From contig JARFIW010000905.1 of assembly GCA_036346225.1 (NCBI GenBank), positions 62,001-126,000 of the forward strand: a stretch of 64,000 nucleotides of DNA, written 5' to 3'. Below the pieces are notes generated by a model. That model did no database searches. It was not told the origin of the DNA and saw only the letters and a program-made list of their open reading frames with translations. The position numbers and the translations under genes were made by a program. Positions 10,431 to 22,000 of the stretch are shown in pieces (position 1 is the stretch's first letter; each line of letters starts with the position of its first letter). Source of the DNA: Platerodrilus igneus. Its lineage: Eukaryota; Arthropoda; Insecta; Coleoptera; Lycidae.

Positions 10431-11425
10431 CTAGACAGCTGATGTTCTTGGTTTGTTAGAATTTTGAGAAATTTTAATCTTATTTGATAACCAATCACCT
10501 ATATATCCTTAAGCAATTGCAGAAGAACACCATCCTCCATGTATCTTAAGTGTTATTAAATTACTTCCAGCATTAGCTAATAGAGTTGCAGAACTACTGC
10601 GGAAGCAATGGCCTGTGTATATACTAGGTTCAACCAATTTCAAAAGGTGGCTATTTTGCTTGGAATTTTGCTAAATACATTTTTCCGATCGGCTGTATTG
10701 TACATTTATTATTTTTGTAATAAATGAATAGGCAATTATGAGTAATGTGGGGAGGTCTAATAGAAACATATTTGTTGTATATTGTAAGTAGATTCACATC
10801 AACTGTAGTGTTTGTGACTGTAAATGTTCTTGTAATATTATTTTTGGTTTGTGGAACTGTAACAATCATTACGTCTCCTCGATTATCTATGTGGTCAAGT
10901 TTCATATTCGTCAACTCATTTCGGCGGCAAGCTCCGTATACTCCCATAATAAGAGAAACCTGCAATGTAAAGTTAATCTAAAAATTTACAATAATTATAT
11001 TTGTATACCTTTATCATTAGATATTCCGAATCATCTGCCGCCTTAAAAATTGGATACATTCATTGTACTTGAGTCAAAATTTTAGATTTTTTGGGAAGGT
11101 AGTTTACAGAATGCTTTATGATAATTATCAAAATTAATATTTTCTTTGATTTTAAAAGTGCTTTTTAGCATTGAAAATTTAGACCATCGAGTAGCAGCAT
11201 TTACACGTTTCGATCTTTCTGATAAATACGCAATTAAAACATTCTCTGTTACATTTTTAGCTTTTTTATTTTTTTCTATTTATTAAATAATTCATAGTAT
11301 TTTTTGTACCGTTCTCTAGACTTTTTAGGTAAAAGATTTAAACAAGCATTGCTCACTTCTTCTTGCAAGACCGATGGAGTACTTGTAAATTCTTCATCAT
11401 CATCACAGTCTAAATTATCATTCAT
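10431..11425 (-). pseudogene. Crypton-like tyrosine recombinase, decayed
   Basis: Read from ATG at 11425-11423. The start region encodes an acidic N-terminus followed by LNLLPKKSRERYKKYY and, after one stop, ENVLIAYLSERSK and WSKFSMLKSTFKI, a pattern I associate with Crypton-like recombinases of insects. The catalytic part follows: a GACRRNEL box with the first Arg, a beta segment (VTVPQTKNN), HCFRSSSATLLANAG (H-x-x-R, about 10599-10610), HGGWCSSAIA, and a GYI candidate nucleophile near 10500. Stops and shifts interrupt it near 11280, 10680-10640 and before GYI. A 49-nt segment (11008 down to 10960) begins GTATAC and ends TTGCAG; removing it joins two conserved blocks in phase. It may be a decayed element or a former host gene of this family. 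Confidence 0.7.
10960..11008 (-). other. Putative 49-nt intron in the recombinase gene
   Basis: Minus-strand sequence starts GTATAC and ends CATTGCAG, a plausible donor and acceptor. It separates a DDSEYLMIK segment from VSLIMGVYGACRRNEL without changing phase, and contains stops in the recombinase frame. Confidence 0.5.
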
Positions 11426-12740
11426 CTTTACTAACAGTTATTCAGTTAGAATTACAATTATTCACTACTCATCTATAATTATTTTATATTTTTATTTGAC
11501 ACTCTCATTAACAATACACCGACGCCGAGGTTAAATGATAAATTATTTGAAACGTCAAAGCCGCAATATATGAATCTCAATGATAGTCATAGGTGTCTAG
11601 ATCGTGAAAAACCTATAAAATCATGCTATTATGAGTTTTGCAGCCCTAGGAACGCTAAGGTTTACTTTCAGTCAGATTTTTAGGGTAGATATGATTTATT
11701 TTCATATATGCTAGGCGAAAAAAAAACATATTTTTTATAAAATCAACTTAAATCGGCGCGCTGAAGAAAATATATGTATCGTTGTGATACTAACGATTTA
11801 ATTTTCTAGTACGGTTTAGTGTGGTTCCAGATATTGACAAAGACGAACGCGATTTTGTATATGAATTATATATTTAATGCGACTTTTAGTAAAATTCTAC
11901 ATAGTTTTTTGAGATAGTTTTAGGTTTCTAATTAATTTTAATAATTTTTGTTAATATCTTAGGATCCGCTGAAAATATTAGAACTCTATATAAAAGCAGC
12001 GCTGACCTCAATTTTACCGAGATTCGCACAGACGTGATGTAGAATTTTGGATGAGTCATGATGTAATCATTTTATAACTTTGGCGAGGGGTTTAAGACTA
12101 ATCATAGTCGTCGAGTGATCGTGAGAGGTTAACACTCCTTCGACTGATATTTTTACTGTAATTAAACATCGTTCTAGGTAAGTCGAACATTTTTGGGTAT
12201 GTGTATGCTTGATTGGATATTTATATTTTTTTTTTTAGATATGTATAATGATTTCACTTTCTGTAAATTGCAGAAAATAGCCGCAATCTATACGATGGTA
12301 CATCAGTAGTTTAATTATCATACAGAAACACCTTACTTATTTAAATTTACTAGTTGTTGAGCTTAAAAGACAGTGTGAAATTCGATGAACCAGATGGCAT
12401 GAACAAATTTTTTATAAAATCTGTACTAATCGGTGCTCTGAAAAAATATGTGCCGTTGTTATTCAATTTTCTGGTGCGGTTTCATGATGCATAATTGTAT
12501 CGTGGTACCAAAGACGCTCGCGAATGCAGCTTTCCATAAGGCAAATCAGTACGTATTATAAAAATCTTTTCTATTAGTAATCCTTTTTTAAAAAATCTGA
12601 AAATTATATTGGTTATTGTGTTTGGATCTTTAAATTAAAGACCGACATTCTGTGAATACAAAACAATTTTCATTTTAAAAAATAGAAGTTAGTGAAGCGC
12701 GAGAAGCCTCAAACGTGCATCCGGTTAATATATTTTACAG
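11426..12740. other. Non-coding, old diverged repeats
   Basis: No gene seen. Segments around 11735-11860 and 12405-12525 resemble each other: TTTTTATAAAATC, then AATCGG(C/T)GC(G/T)CTGAA, later GTTCCAGA/GGTACCAAAGACG. CTAGGTAAGT occurs near 12175 and again near 13290. A TATATAAAAG string lies at 11987-11996, but nothing downstream supports a gene. Confidence 0.4.
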
Positions 12741-12853
12741 CTAGAAATATTTATAAGCTATGATATTTATGACGTCACGCACATTTATACAAGCATAGAC
12801 ATGTTTAAGTAGGTCGTTGACCACTCGAATCACGCCCCCAAGAAGTTTTTATC
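12741..12853 (+). repeat. Dispersed repeat, copy 2
   Basis: Same-orientation match to 600-712, including GATATTTATGACGTCACGC and GTTTAAGTAGGTC. Confidence 0.75.
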
Positions 12854-15050
12854 AAATAACTAATCGTTTGAGCTCACACATCGACATTGTTTTTAATAGT
12901 CGAAATAGAGTTACCTATTGTAATAATTATTATTGTATTGTATAATGAAAATACCTCATTTGATTATGTAAAGCATTATTTCGTTCTTTAAATTACACAA
13001 ATATCGAATGTTTACAAATTTTACAGATGTGAATTATTTAAAACGGATGATGCAATATTTTAATTAGCTGCTTTCAGACATCAAACAAAAAACAGTATTG
13101 GACGTAATATTTATGCATATTTGTGCAGATTTCTGCTAATGAATAGCACAATAATAGTAATGGTTAAGCATTTTGCTCATAGAAGTTATCCTGGTGTTTA
13201 CACTCGGAGCATTTCCTTATGACATATGCTGATACATTAACGTAAAGTGCTCGGCCTTTCAGTTTACCAATCGAGTTTTGTGAAGTCGCTCTAGGTAAGT
13301 AAACTAATTTTTGTGGCCAGATTTTAACAACACATTGTTTCAGATGATGACGATGCTTATTTTAAAAGACTTATTTTAGCATAATTATGTGTTTAATATT
13401 CGCCAGACGTGTATATTAATATGACCTTGGCGTACACGTTTTAATAAATGTTGCAAATAGGCAGGCGCGCGGCTATTTTATTCACATCTTATTTATTCAG
13501 TAGCATGAAAATTTGTATATGAATTAAGTTTTATAGGTTTATAAACTGTAGCAGCAACTTAAGTCGCCGCTACCACTAGTTTTTAGTATTATGTAATAGG
13601 ATCATGATGGTTAGCATCATGATATATTATAGGAATGAATTTGGTGCAATGTCATTAATAACTGAAATACCTATAAAATATATTTTTTGAACTGGTTGGT
13701 GACATGCCCAGTTTCCATATAAACTACTGGTTTTAATTTTTAATTCTTATATTATATTATATTTACACATCAATTCCAATATCAATATCGAAATTTACAA
13801 GCTATTAAAAATACTAGAATAAAACTGAAGTAGCCCACGGTCGTATTCATTATAAATTATAGAATGCAACAATGCTGTCGTTTATTATCCCTTCCCTCCC
13901 TTCTGCTTACAATATTACTAATTCATTTTACCTAATAATTTGCATCATAACAAAACAATCGCATTTATTCATTCTGTTATTGGCTACGCATAATTGCTTC
14001 GAGAGTCCATAATTCTATACAGGCTAGAACAACAGGTATCTTACCCATCCTGTATATGTAACTGTATGTTTTGTTAATATCAACTTAATAGCGATAATTC
14101 ATTTATAAAGGTGCCAAAAAATATTTACTATGTTGCTTTGATCTTTGTGCGCATGGTAGACCTTTGCATACGCCTCTGACTAGAGCTGGGTTCACGGTGC
14201 TTGCGGCATAGTTCCAATTCAACATCAAAAGCTCAGCGAATAGGCTATGAGGTAAGTGTTATTGTACCGTGTTACCTTGTGCCCAAATATCATGACAGTA
14301 AGTAAACTCAGTTGTTAACAATAGCATCATGGATATAAAGCTACTGGAAAATGATTTGGGGTTTAAACTGGTGGTTGGCCATATTTATACGACAGATACT
14401 ACAATGTGGGAGTGTATCGGCATTGGATGATCCTAATCCATGCTTACAAACCAGGATGTCATCCATTAAAATGTCAGGTATATATAGTATAAAAAGAGCG
14501 CTGCCTGGTGGCTATAAAGAACCGTCGTACCCCACCCCTAGGCTTTATATTGCAATATGCTATTACGATTAACTGTAGTAAGTTAGTAATGTGACAATTT
14601 GGGCATATATGTAGTAGTTTGATCATAGGTTAGAATAACATCGGGTACGATTAGAATATCACAATGTATTGGCGACTTAGATTGCAATCGATTGAGCAAC
14701 TATTGATTGAGAGTAGCCCAATAGTATCCGTTACGACGACCTTAGCGCTGTATTCGCAAAAGTGATGTAAAACGACATTTCATTATGAGCGTATTATCAA
14801 AACATTATTCAACTTTATACAACTTTATTTTTACAAAATACAATGCAGATACAAATTATATAGATATCCAGCTATTAGCTATCCTTTGGAAACTTTTCGA
14901 TAGTCTAGCGTTCCACCCTATTGGATGTATAAGGAGGCATTTTTCTTTTCCAATTAATATTTTGCTCCTGCCCATTATAATGTTAGAGACGGCAAAGCTG
15001 ATGTTGTGGGCGTTGGTGCTGTAATTGTTTGATGGCTTCATGAGGTTAGT
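12854..15050. other. Intergenic, nothing recognised
   Basis: AT-rich sequence without a reading frame of recognisable content. The short frames at 14351-14572 and 14785-15024 show no family signature. Confidence 0.5.
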
Positions 15051-15133
15051 AAAGTTGATTATATTGTTGATATTATCGATGTTGTTGATGTTATCGATGT
15101 TGTTGATGTTGTTGATACTGTTGATGTTGTAAA
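15051..15133. repeat. Trinucleotide repeat (GTT/GAT type)
   Basis: Runs of GTTGAT and ATCGATGTT units form an imperfect microsatellite. Its minus-strand translation gives Asn/Ile/Asp runs, so the small frame at 14856-15143 is a product of the repeat. Confidence 0.85.
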
Positions 15134-15184
15134 TTCTCATCATTCATTTCTTATGACAGTAATTGAGACTGTTAAATTTTTATC

Positions 15185-16110
15185 CTAAAAGTTAGAATTT
15201 AAAAGATATTCCATCTGAATATCTGCCAACAGTTTTATAAATCCCATCTCTTCGATTATTTCCATAAAATCATCCAAATCTTCGGGTAATACTAACACAG
15301 CAGTACAGTGCTGTATTGCTTCCTCGTATGACTGGCACATAAGACATTTTTGTCCTTCTATCGAAAACCGTTGCCCGCATTCCGCCTTTTTTACTCGTAG
15401 AGCATTGCGAAATCTTCGAATAACCTTCCCAAAGTCTTTATACATAGTTGTTTAATCGCCTCTTTAAAAACTGTATAATCGATAAATTATAACTTCTATG
15501 TCAACAATCCTTTTATATGAGCTACTCTTGTTCGGATATGCCCCGATTGTGCTCGATTTGTGTTATGCTTATTCTATTATACAACCCTCTTCTCTTAATT
15601 CTTCTATTATAGATACCCCTCTAGTGCCAGGATAACCTCTATTATTTAAGGTTATGTCACTGTTTTCTGTATCAATTTCCTATATACTTTTTCCCCGAAC
15701 TATGCGTATCAGATTGGGGATTATACTTAACTCCATAAACTGACGTGTATATATATTTTCGTCTTCAGTTTTAACCAGCACGTTCGTATACTAACGATGT
15801 ACAGGCTCGTCGTTAACTGGTAACTTAATCTTTTTTTAAAAGTTCGCCTCTGTTTTCAACTTTAATCTCCTTCATAGGTTTTAGTATTTTCCGCTATTCC
15901 TTATGACTGGGAAGCGATGATTTGCAAAGGCTCATGCAATGTTTATGAGCTTCTTTGAATTCTGGTTGTGAAGTAGTATATCCTTTTTGCGTTCCACAAA
16001 CTTCCTTCGTACGGCATCCTGCATAAAATGATGCTTATGTTTACTTACAATAAAATCTTTAGCGGCCGTCATCATGAAACTTGAGATTGGGGCTAACCAT
16101 TAACGGCTTC
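15185..16110 (-). pseudogene. Broken gene(s) next to the psq/ATPase gene
   Basis: Downstream of the ATPase on the same strand are short conserved-looking pieces: an HHFMQDAVRRKFVERKKDILL segment near 15990-16050, an NSDITLNNRGYPGTRG segment near 15600-15640, and an 86-codon frame (15185-15445) with CGQRF and CLMCQ cysteines. The DI-x-LNNR-x-Y-x-GT pattern resembles a protein I have seen beside A32-like ATPases of this kind in insect genomes, but that is from memory. The function is unknown. Stops separate the pieces, so this is treated as a remnant of one or two genes co-transcribed with the ATPase. Confidence 0.4.
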
Positions 16111-16112
16111 TT

Positions 16113-16968
16113 CTATATATATATACTCATCGAAATTTTTTCTATATCGCCCTTACCCAAATCAAAATCTTTTACAATAGTAATAAAACTATATTTCGAG
16201 TCACCACCATTCCAGCATCGCTGACAAATTTCTTTAAACTTTATAAAAGGCATATCACTGCCAACATGATTTAGAAAGATATGCCAAAGATTTGCATCAT
16301 CCTGTTTCCATATTGAAATAACATTAGCGTTATCTCTAAGTCCGTGCTTTACTGTGCTGGCATACGTTTGACATAAGTAAAAGGAATCAATACTCTTATG
16401 TCTACCAAAAGAAAAACTGTGCGATCTTGTTTTGTTCGTTTGCATGAATATCATCAAAGACAATAATTGAATCTTCTTTTGCATCCTCTGGCCTAATCAA
16501 ATCTTTATAATTCCCAAATTCGTAGTAACCAATATCCGTTTTAAGGGTTCAAATAACTTTCTTAACAGTTCATACTTTGGCTGATATAAACTTTTAGAAA
16601 ACACATAGACGTTTTGGAATGTAAGTCCATTCTCATGTAAAATGAGAGCTATTAGAGCGTTTTTCCACAACTCGATGGTCCAGCAGATATAGCCCTTATA
16701 TTGGATGGGAACAAAGGTCCATGTTTACCAACTTCCTTTGCACTAGAAGTGGTATATGAATCAAAGTTTTGTATGGGTATTTTAACTTTTGTCGTGCAGC
16801 TTCCACCGGGATATTTGATTCTCTACTTTTATTTCGAGCACCAAGTTTATAGAGGTGATCCCGTAGCGTTGTTCTAGGCACATTATACAACCTACTAGCT
16901 TTACGCGTATTTAACACACCTTTCCGAATTTCACTAATTGCTTTCTCTAAAGATTGCTTGGTGTACAT
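16113..16968 (-). pseudogene. Pipsqueak-type HTH + A32-like packaging ATPase, frameshifted
   Basis: The ATG at 16968 starts a 90-codon frame whose first 50 residues form a psq helix-turn-helix (KQSLEKAISEIRKGVL, then ASRLYNVPRTTLRDHL). In the next frames follow RAISAGPSSCGKT (Walker A, GxxxxGKT, about 16660-16695), IIVFDD (Walker B, about 16450-16470), and FSFGRHKSIDSFYLCQTYA with RDNAN and WKQDDANL. This order matches A32/FtsK-HerA-like packaging ATPases of large DNA viruses and virus-like elements. At least three frame breaks interrupt it. The DNA-binding domain fused before the ATPase suggests sequence-directed DNA handling. It is probably a fossil of a virus-like DNA element; a domesticated or expressed copy elsewhere is possible. 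Confidence 0.6.
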
Positions 16969-17034
16969 CTTTCAAATATACAGCTAAGACTAATTCAAAA
17001 ATTTCAAAAAGCAGTCGTTTATACTAAATAGTTC

Positions 17035-17150
17035 ATCCCCGCCCGTCCGTCCATCCACCCGTCCGCCCACCAGCTCGTCCGCCCGTTCATCCGTATTCGT
17101 CCGCCCGCCCGCCCGTGCAACCGGTCCGCCCGCCCATACGGAACGTTGCA
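17035..17150. repeat. GC-rich minisatellite (CGTCCGCCCG-like)
   Basis: Degenerate tandem units of CGTCCGCCCG/CGTCCATCCAC stand out in an AT-rich region, upstream of the psq/ATPase start at 16968. The minus-strand frame 16990-17190 is only a translation of the repeat. Confidence 0.8.
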
Positions 17151-17337
17151 CTGCAGCCAACAAGTACATGGAGGAAGAGTACGATCTCATTACACCGTGT
17201 AAGTATTAGGCCTACTACGATGCCAATAACTTTTCCCCATATCTATGTTATATAATTTCGAGTTGATTTTTAAACCCTAGGACATATGTTCACTCGATTT
17301 AAAAATTTTTAAAATTTTTTCTAAACCTTAGAATTCC

Positions 17338-17750
17338 GAATGGGGCACCCGCAAAGCCGATAAACATAATGAAGAATTCATACGAGTCATGAGGATCGTC
17401 AAAAAAATTTTTCTAGACCGCAAAATGCCGATAAACATAATTTCATTCATTTCATTTATTAATAAAGTCTCCACAGACATAGGTATACAAGTCCAATTAT
17501 GGAGTCAACTTAATTCTAAAATTTAAGAACATACTTATACTAGTCTAATATTAAAAATGATATATGTTAAAAAGTAAAATTAAAATATTAAATTAATAGT
17601 GCTAAATAATCCTATGTAATTTCACAATTATATCTACCTATATATCCGTAATCGTTAAAAATTTTCTGGTCTGCAAAATGCTGAATAGGACACCCGCAAA
17701 GCCGATAAACATAATGAAGAATTCGAATGAGTCATGAGAATTGTCATAAG
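17338..17750. repeat. Pair of 65-bp direct repeats
   Basis: Copies at about 17338-17405 and 17684-17750 share CACCCGCAAAGCCGATAAAC and AATGAAGAATTC with a few changes. A partial third copy (GCAAAATGCCGATAAAC) lies near 17422-17440. The segment between them is AT-rich non-coding sequence. Confidence 0.7.
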
Positions 17751-19532
17751 ACTCCCTTACCCCTCCAACACCCTACAACTAGTAGGTAAGCAGAAAGGGG
17801 TAGGAGGGGGGTGGCGATCCAATGAGAAACGGTGTGCGCCAGAAGTGTCTTGAGGATCGTCAGAATTTACAAGGCACACCACCTCAACAACTGCGAACTA
17901 GAAGGCAGGGTGGGGGGATCGATCGAGTGAGGATCGAAGTGGCCCAGAAGGAAGGTATATCCTCTACTTAAGCAATTAATAAATAAATGCGCCAACTCGT
18001 GGAAGCGCTTTTATCGAGAAAGTTATAATAATAGATTTTTGTAGCATTAATAGAGAGATATCAAGGGCCCTTTTTGTTCATTAACAAAAAATGGAAGATT
18101 TTACGACCCCGACAACTTTATACTAGTAGTTTATTAAAACGCAAAATCAGCGTAAAATAAAAATAAAAATGAAGTCTATAAGGTTTTCTTCACAATCACA
18201 ATGTTATTCAAAGGTCAAACAACATAGCGAAACTTAAAAATTTCCAAGTCGAGCAATACAAATAACCCTTACTTGTTTGTGTCTCACATATTGTCACAAC
18301 TTAAACGTACGTATAGAATAACAACATACTAGATGGCTTATCGTTCGATAAAATATCTGCGATGCCACTAAATCATTTTCGGAATATTTTATAAAAGTTG
18401 AAGTTTTCTTATAACACCTTGAATCAGGTTGTAATTTTCCAAAACCACTAATTTCAATAACTATGTTAAATTTAACAAATTTCTACGTGTATCCACGTTA
18501 TCTAATTGCACTACAAAATGAAATTAACAATGGCCATGAGGCTGGTTAATACTTACTGTAGTTCTGATGCCTATATTTTTACATCATGTTTAGTAGATTT
18601 ACCTCGGAAAAGCGTCGACAGGGTTGTACTCAACAAAGACGTTTTCACTGCCTTTTTCCTAATCTTTTCTTCATACGACTCCAAGCATAACTGCTTAGGG
18701 CCATTTTACTTATCGAAGGAGGGAGGTCTTACAATGACACTACTAAATGTTATTTTTTGTCACCGCACAACTTGAAATTATGTTCTCAGTTTTTAAGCTT
18801 ACGTTAGATTAAAACAACATGTAATAAATACAAGAGGTTACAGACTCGTAAAATTCATTATTACTTAAAAATGTGCAAAGATATAAGGCTTGAACTAACC
18901 TTCTGTCAAAATAATAACACAAATATTCTTTAAAATACTGCCGGAAAATAAACTTGTTACAATTTGTCGAGAGACAATTTCCGGCAATTTTAAGTCACAG
19001 CTTCAAGTATTTTGACCTTTTACAAAATTATCTGTCCGGCGGCGTTGACCAATTATACTGACAGCTGAGGTAATAAAAGGATAGGTAAATTGTCCCGATA
19101 ACTTTAAAGAGAATTTTTGCAAATTACATAAGAAATGTTTTGGATATGTACTTCTTAACCAGGATTAGGTAAAAATTATTCTAATAGGTAACCAGTTATT
19201 AGGTAAGATTTTCTGTCTAAGCTTAAGCTGTAAATTGTTTTATTTGCGCTGTTTATATGTTGATTGTAAAAGATTATTTAGATAATGGGCATAGAAGAAA
19301 GATGTTTTTGAATGCATAGAAGATTGTTCATAGATGTTTCTTGAAATTTCTGTTTCGTTTTTTTTTTATGAAATCCACAACATATTTTTCGCTAAGCTAA
19401 CCAGGCAAAGAAAGAGCATGATAAGGTAAAAGTTCCACACTCTCCATTGCATTCTCATTAATTCAAATCGGCTTTACCTAAGTCACAGCATCTTTTGTGG
19501 CTCACAACGTATAAGAAGCTGGCCACTGCAAT
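17751..19532. other. Intergenic, nothing recognised
   Basis: No supported gene. The 89-codon frame at 18506-18775 has no family signature. The last part may contain the 5' untranslated end of the Penelope-like element, whose boundary could not be found. Confidence 0.45.
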
Positions 19533-22000
19533 ATGGGATTCTACCATAACATTCGTGTTGAATATGGTGAGGATTGTTGCAAATTGCTTAAACAATGGGC
19601 ACACATTAATAGGAAACTAGCTCATTTGAACAGCCGTTGCAATTTCTTGGAGAAATGCAGAAGAGAAGAAGTGATTCCCAAACACATAATTAACAATATG
19701 GCAGGAGCACATCGGTTGCTGGCGAGTAGTAATAAGTTGATTAATAGGAGGGTCAATAATTTTAATAATGTGATAAATAAAAGGGTATTATCGTTAGAAA
19801 CACGCATTACTCATAGTGAGTTGCGGCTGTTGTCTAATGATTCAGTTAAGATTAAGCAGGTCCTTAGGGATTCTCTACCTCATAACATTTACAATACTTA
19901 CAATAGCAAACAGAGAGTTGCATACAACAGATTTTTTATTATTGTTAAAGTGAAGAACATTAAGAAATTTTCAGCCTTAAAACGTTTGCAGTGTAACAAC
20001 GAACAGTTGTATTTAGACAACAGTAAATGGTGGGTCAACCACAGTAGTATTTCCATTCCTGATTATGTAACGAGTTTCCTGTCGTTGGGCCCCAACTTTA
20101 ATCTTACTTTATCAGTCAGTAACATCAATATTGGGAAACTTTTAGCTGATGTTGAATCTATTATTGAGGTTGTGGATAAACCAGAAGAAAGCAAAATACG
20201 GTTACGGTCCGCTGTGACCAATTTCATTATTAATTTCTATACCATCCCCATACATAACACCTCTTCAGATAAATACAGTAGTATGTTTTACGCTACTAAA
20301 AAATTTCTTAAGGACAATCCTAATGTCTTAGTTACCAGGGCTGACAAAGGAGCAGTTACTGTGATCATGGATAAACAAGATTATGTTTCTAAATCTTATC
20401 AGCTATTGGAGGATAGGAATACTTACAGTAAAGTCGCTAAAGATCCAACTTTTCCGACGCAAAAGAAGGTTAATGATCACTTGAAATCCTTGTGTAATCG
20501 TTCCATGATTTCTAAAGATGACCTGAAGGGTTTGGTAAAAAATAATTGCATTTCGGTTAAGTTTTATGGGTTGCCCAAAGTCCACAAAGTGGGTGTTTTT
20601 TTATGACCTATAATTTCGTGTACCATTACGTCTACGTATAATGTGGCATCTTTTTTAGCTCGTATCCGGAGTAAGGCGTGCCCCTTGGAAGGTTACAATG
20701 TCAAGGATTCTTTTTCTTTTGTGGATAGATACAGGCAGTTTCAGTTACCGGATGACCATATTCTCATTTCTTTGGACGTTTGCTTCTTGTTTACCAATAT
20801 TCCTATTGGTTTAGTGGTGGACATTATTACGAAGAAATAGAATTGTATCTTTCCTCATTGTAATTTGGATTTGGATTCTTTTATTGCCACTATAAAATTG
20901 GTCTTCAATAACACTTATTTTACTTTCGATTCTGGGTTTTATTTTCAAGTTTTGGCACCCCCATGGGGTCGCTTTTGTCACCGGTTATTGCCCAGATAGT
21001 GATGGATTCACTAGTGGACTATGTCGTCAATTCTCTCCCATTTGAGCTTCCATTTATGGTCAAGTACGTTGATGATATACTATGTTCTGTCCCTGTTCAT
21101 TTAGTAGAGTACACGTTATATATTTTTAATAGCTTCAATTCCAACTTGGTTTTTACATGTGAGACAGAAGTAGACTTCTGTATTCCCTTTCTGGATACGC
21201 TGATTCTTAGGTCCGTGACTAACCAATTGAAGTTTGACATTTATAAAAAACCTACAGATTCGGGTAGGTATATAAATTTTTTTTTTAATCATTCATTCCG
21301 TCATAAGTTAAACACAATCATCTGTCTAAAACAACGTATTCTTAAAATATGTGAACCGGAATTTCGTAATAAGAATTTTAAACAATTGGAGGGTACATTG
21401 TTGAATAATTCATTTCCCATAGGTCTGGTAAAGAGAGTTCTTTTTTCTAATCTTTTGCAAAATCCTTCTCGGGTTGTTTCAGATACCAACAAATTTAAGA
21501 AATTACCTTATATTCAACAGTTAACTTCTAGAATCGCCAAAATACTTAAACAGTCCGATATTTTTATAGCGTGCACGTATAACAACACGATTGGTAGGTT
21601 ATTTACAAAACTAAAAGACAGAACAGAGAAATCATTATGTAGCAATGTTATTTACCAGGTACATTGTAGTTGTAAAAGAAGTTACGTGGGTCAGACGAAA
21701 CAGTGGGTCAAGAACCGTGTAATACAGTATAAGAGCGATGCTAGGATAGGAAAATCTTTTTGCGCCTTATCTTCTCGCCTTTTTACCACCAAACATATAG
21801 CGGATTTAGATGGAATAAAAATCTTGGACTTTGAAGAAAATTATCATAAAAGATTGTTCCTAGAATCCTTTTACATTCTCCAACAACGAGGCCCATTAAA
21901 CAATAAGTTAGATGTGAAGAATTTGAGTGCTGTTTATTCAGGATTGTACAGATTTCACAAACCTATAAAATTTCAACGTAGTATGAGGTTTACACATTAA
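19533..22000 (+). pseudogene. Penelope-like element: RT with GIY-YIG endonuclease
   Basis: One former frame of about 815 codons. The N-terminal part has RADKGAVTVIMDKQDYVSKS and KFYGLPKVHK, typical of Penelope RTs. The middle has SLDVCFLFTNIP (motif A). After a one-base shift near 20955 come GTPMGSLLSPVIAQ (via the ATG at 20963), KYVDDIL (catalytic YVDD) and PFLDTLI. The C-terminus has VIYQVHCSCKRSYVGQTK, the GIY-YIG endonuclease that makes the target nick. Breaks: TGA 20604-20606, TAG 20838-20840, and the shift just before 20963. Length and domain order match complete Penelope-like elements. Terminal repeats were not identified. Confidence 0.88.

Noticed and set aside
11987..11996. TATATAAAAG as a host promoter
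   Set aside because: No initiator at the right distance and no gene downstream; the surroundings are old repeats.
14856..15143. 95-codon minus-strand frame rich in Asn and Ile
   Set aside because: It is a translation of a GTT/GAT microsatellite.
18506..18775. 89-codon plus-strand frame
   Set aside because: No recognisable family, no promoter or intron support, composition like the surrounding non-coding DNA.
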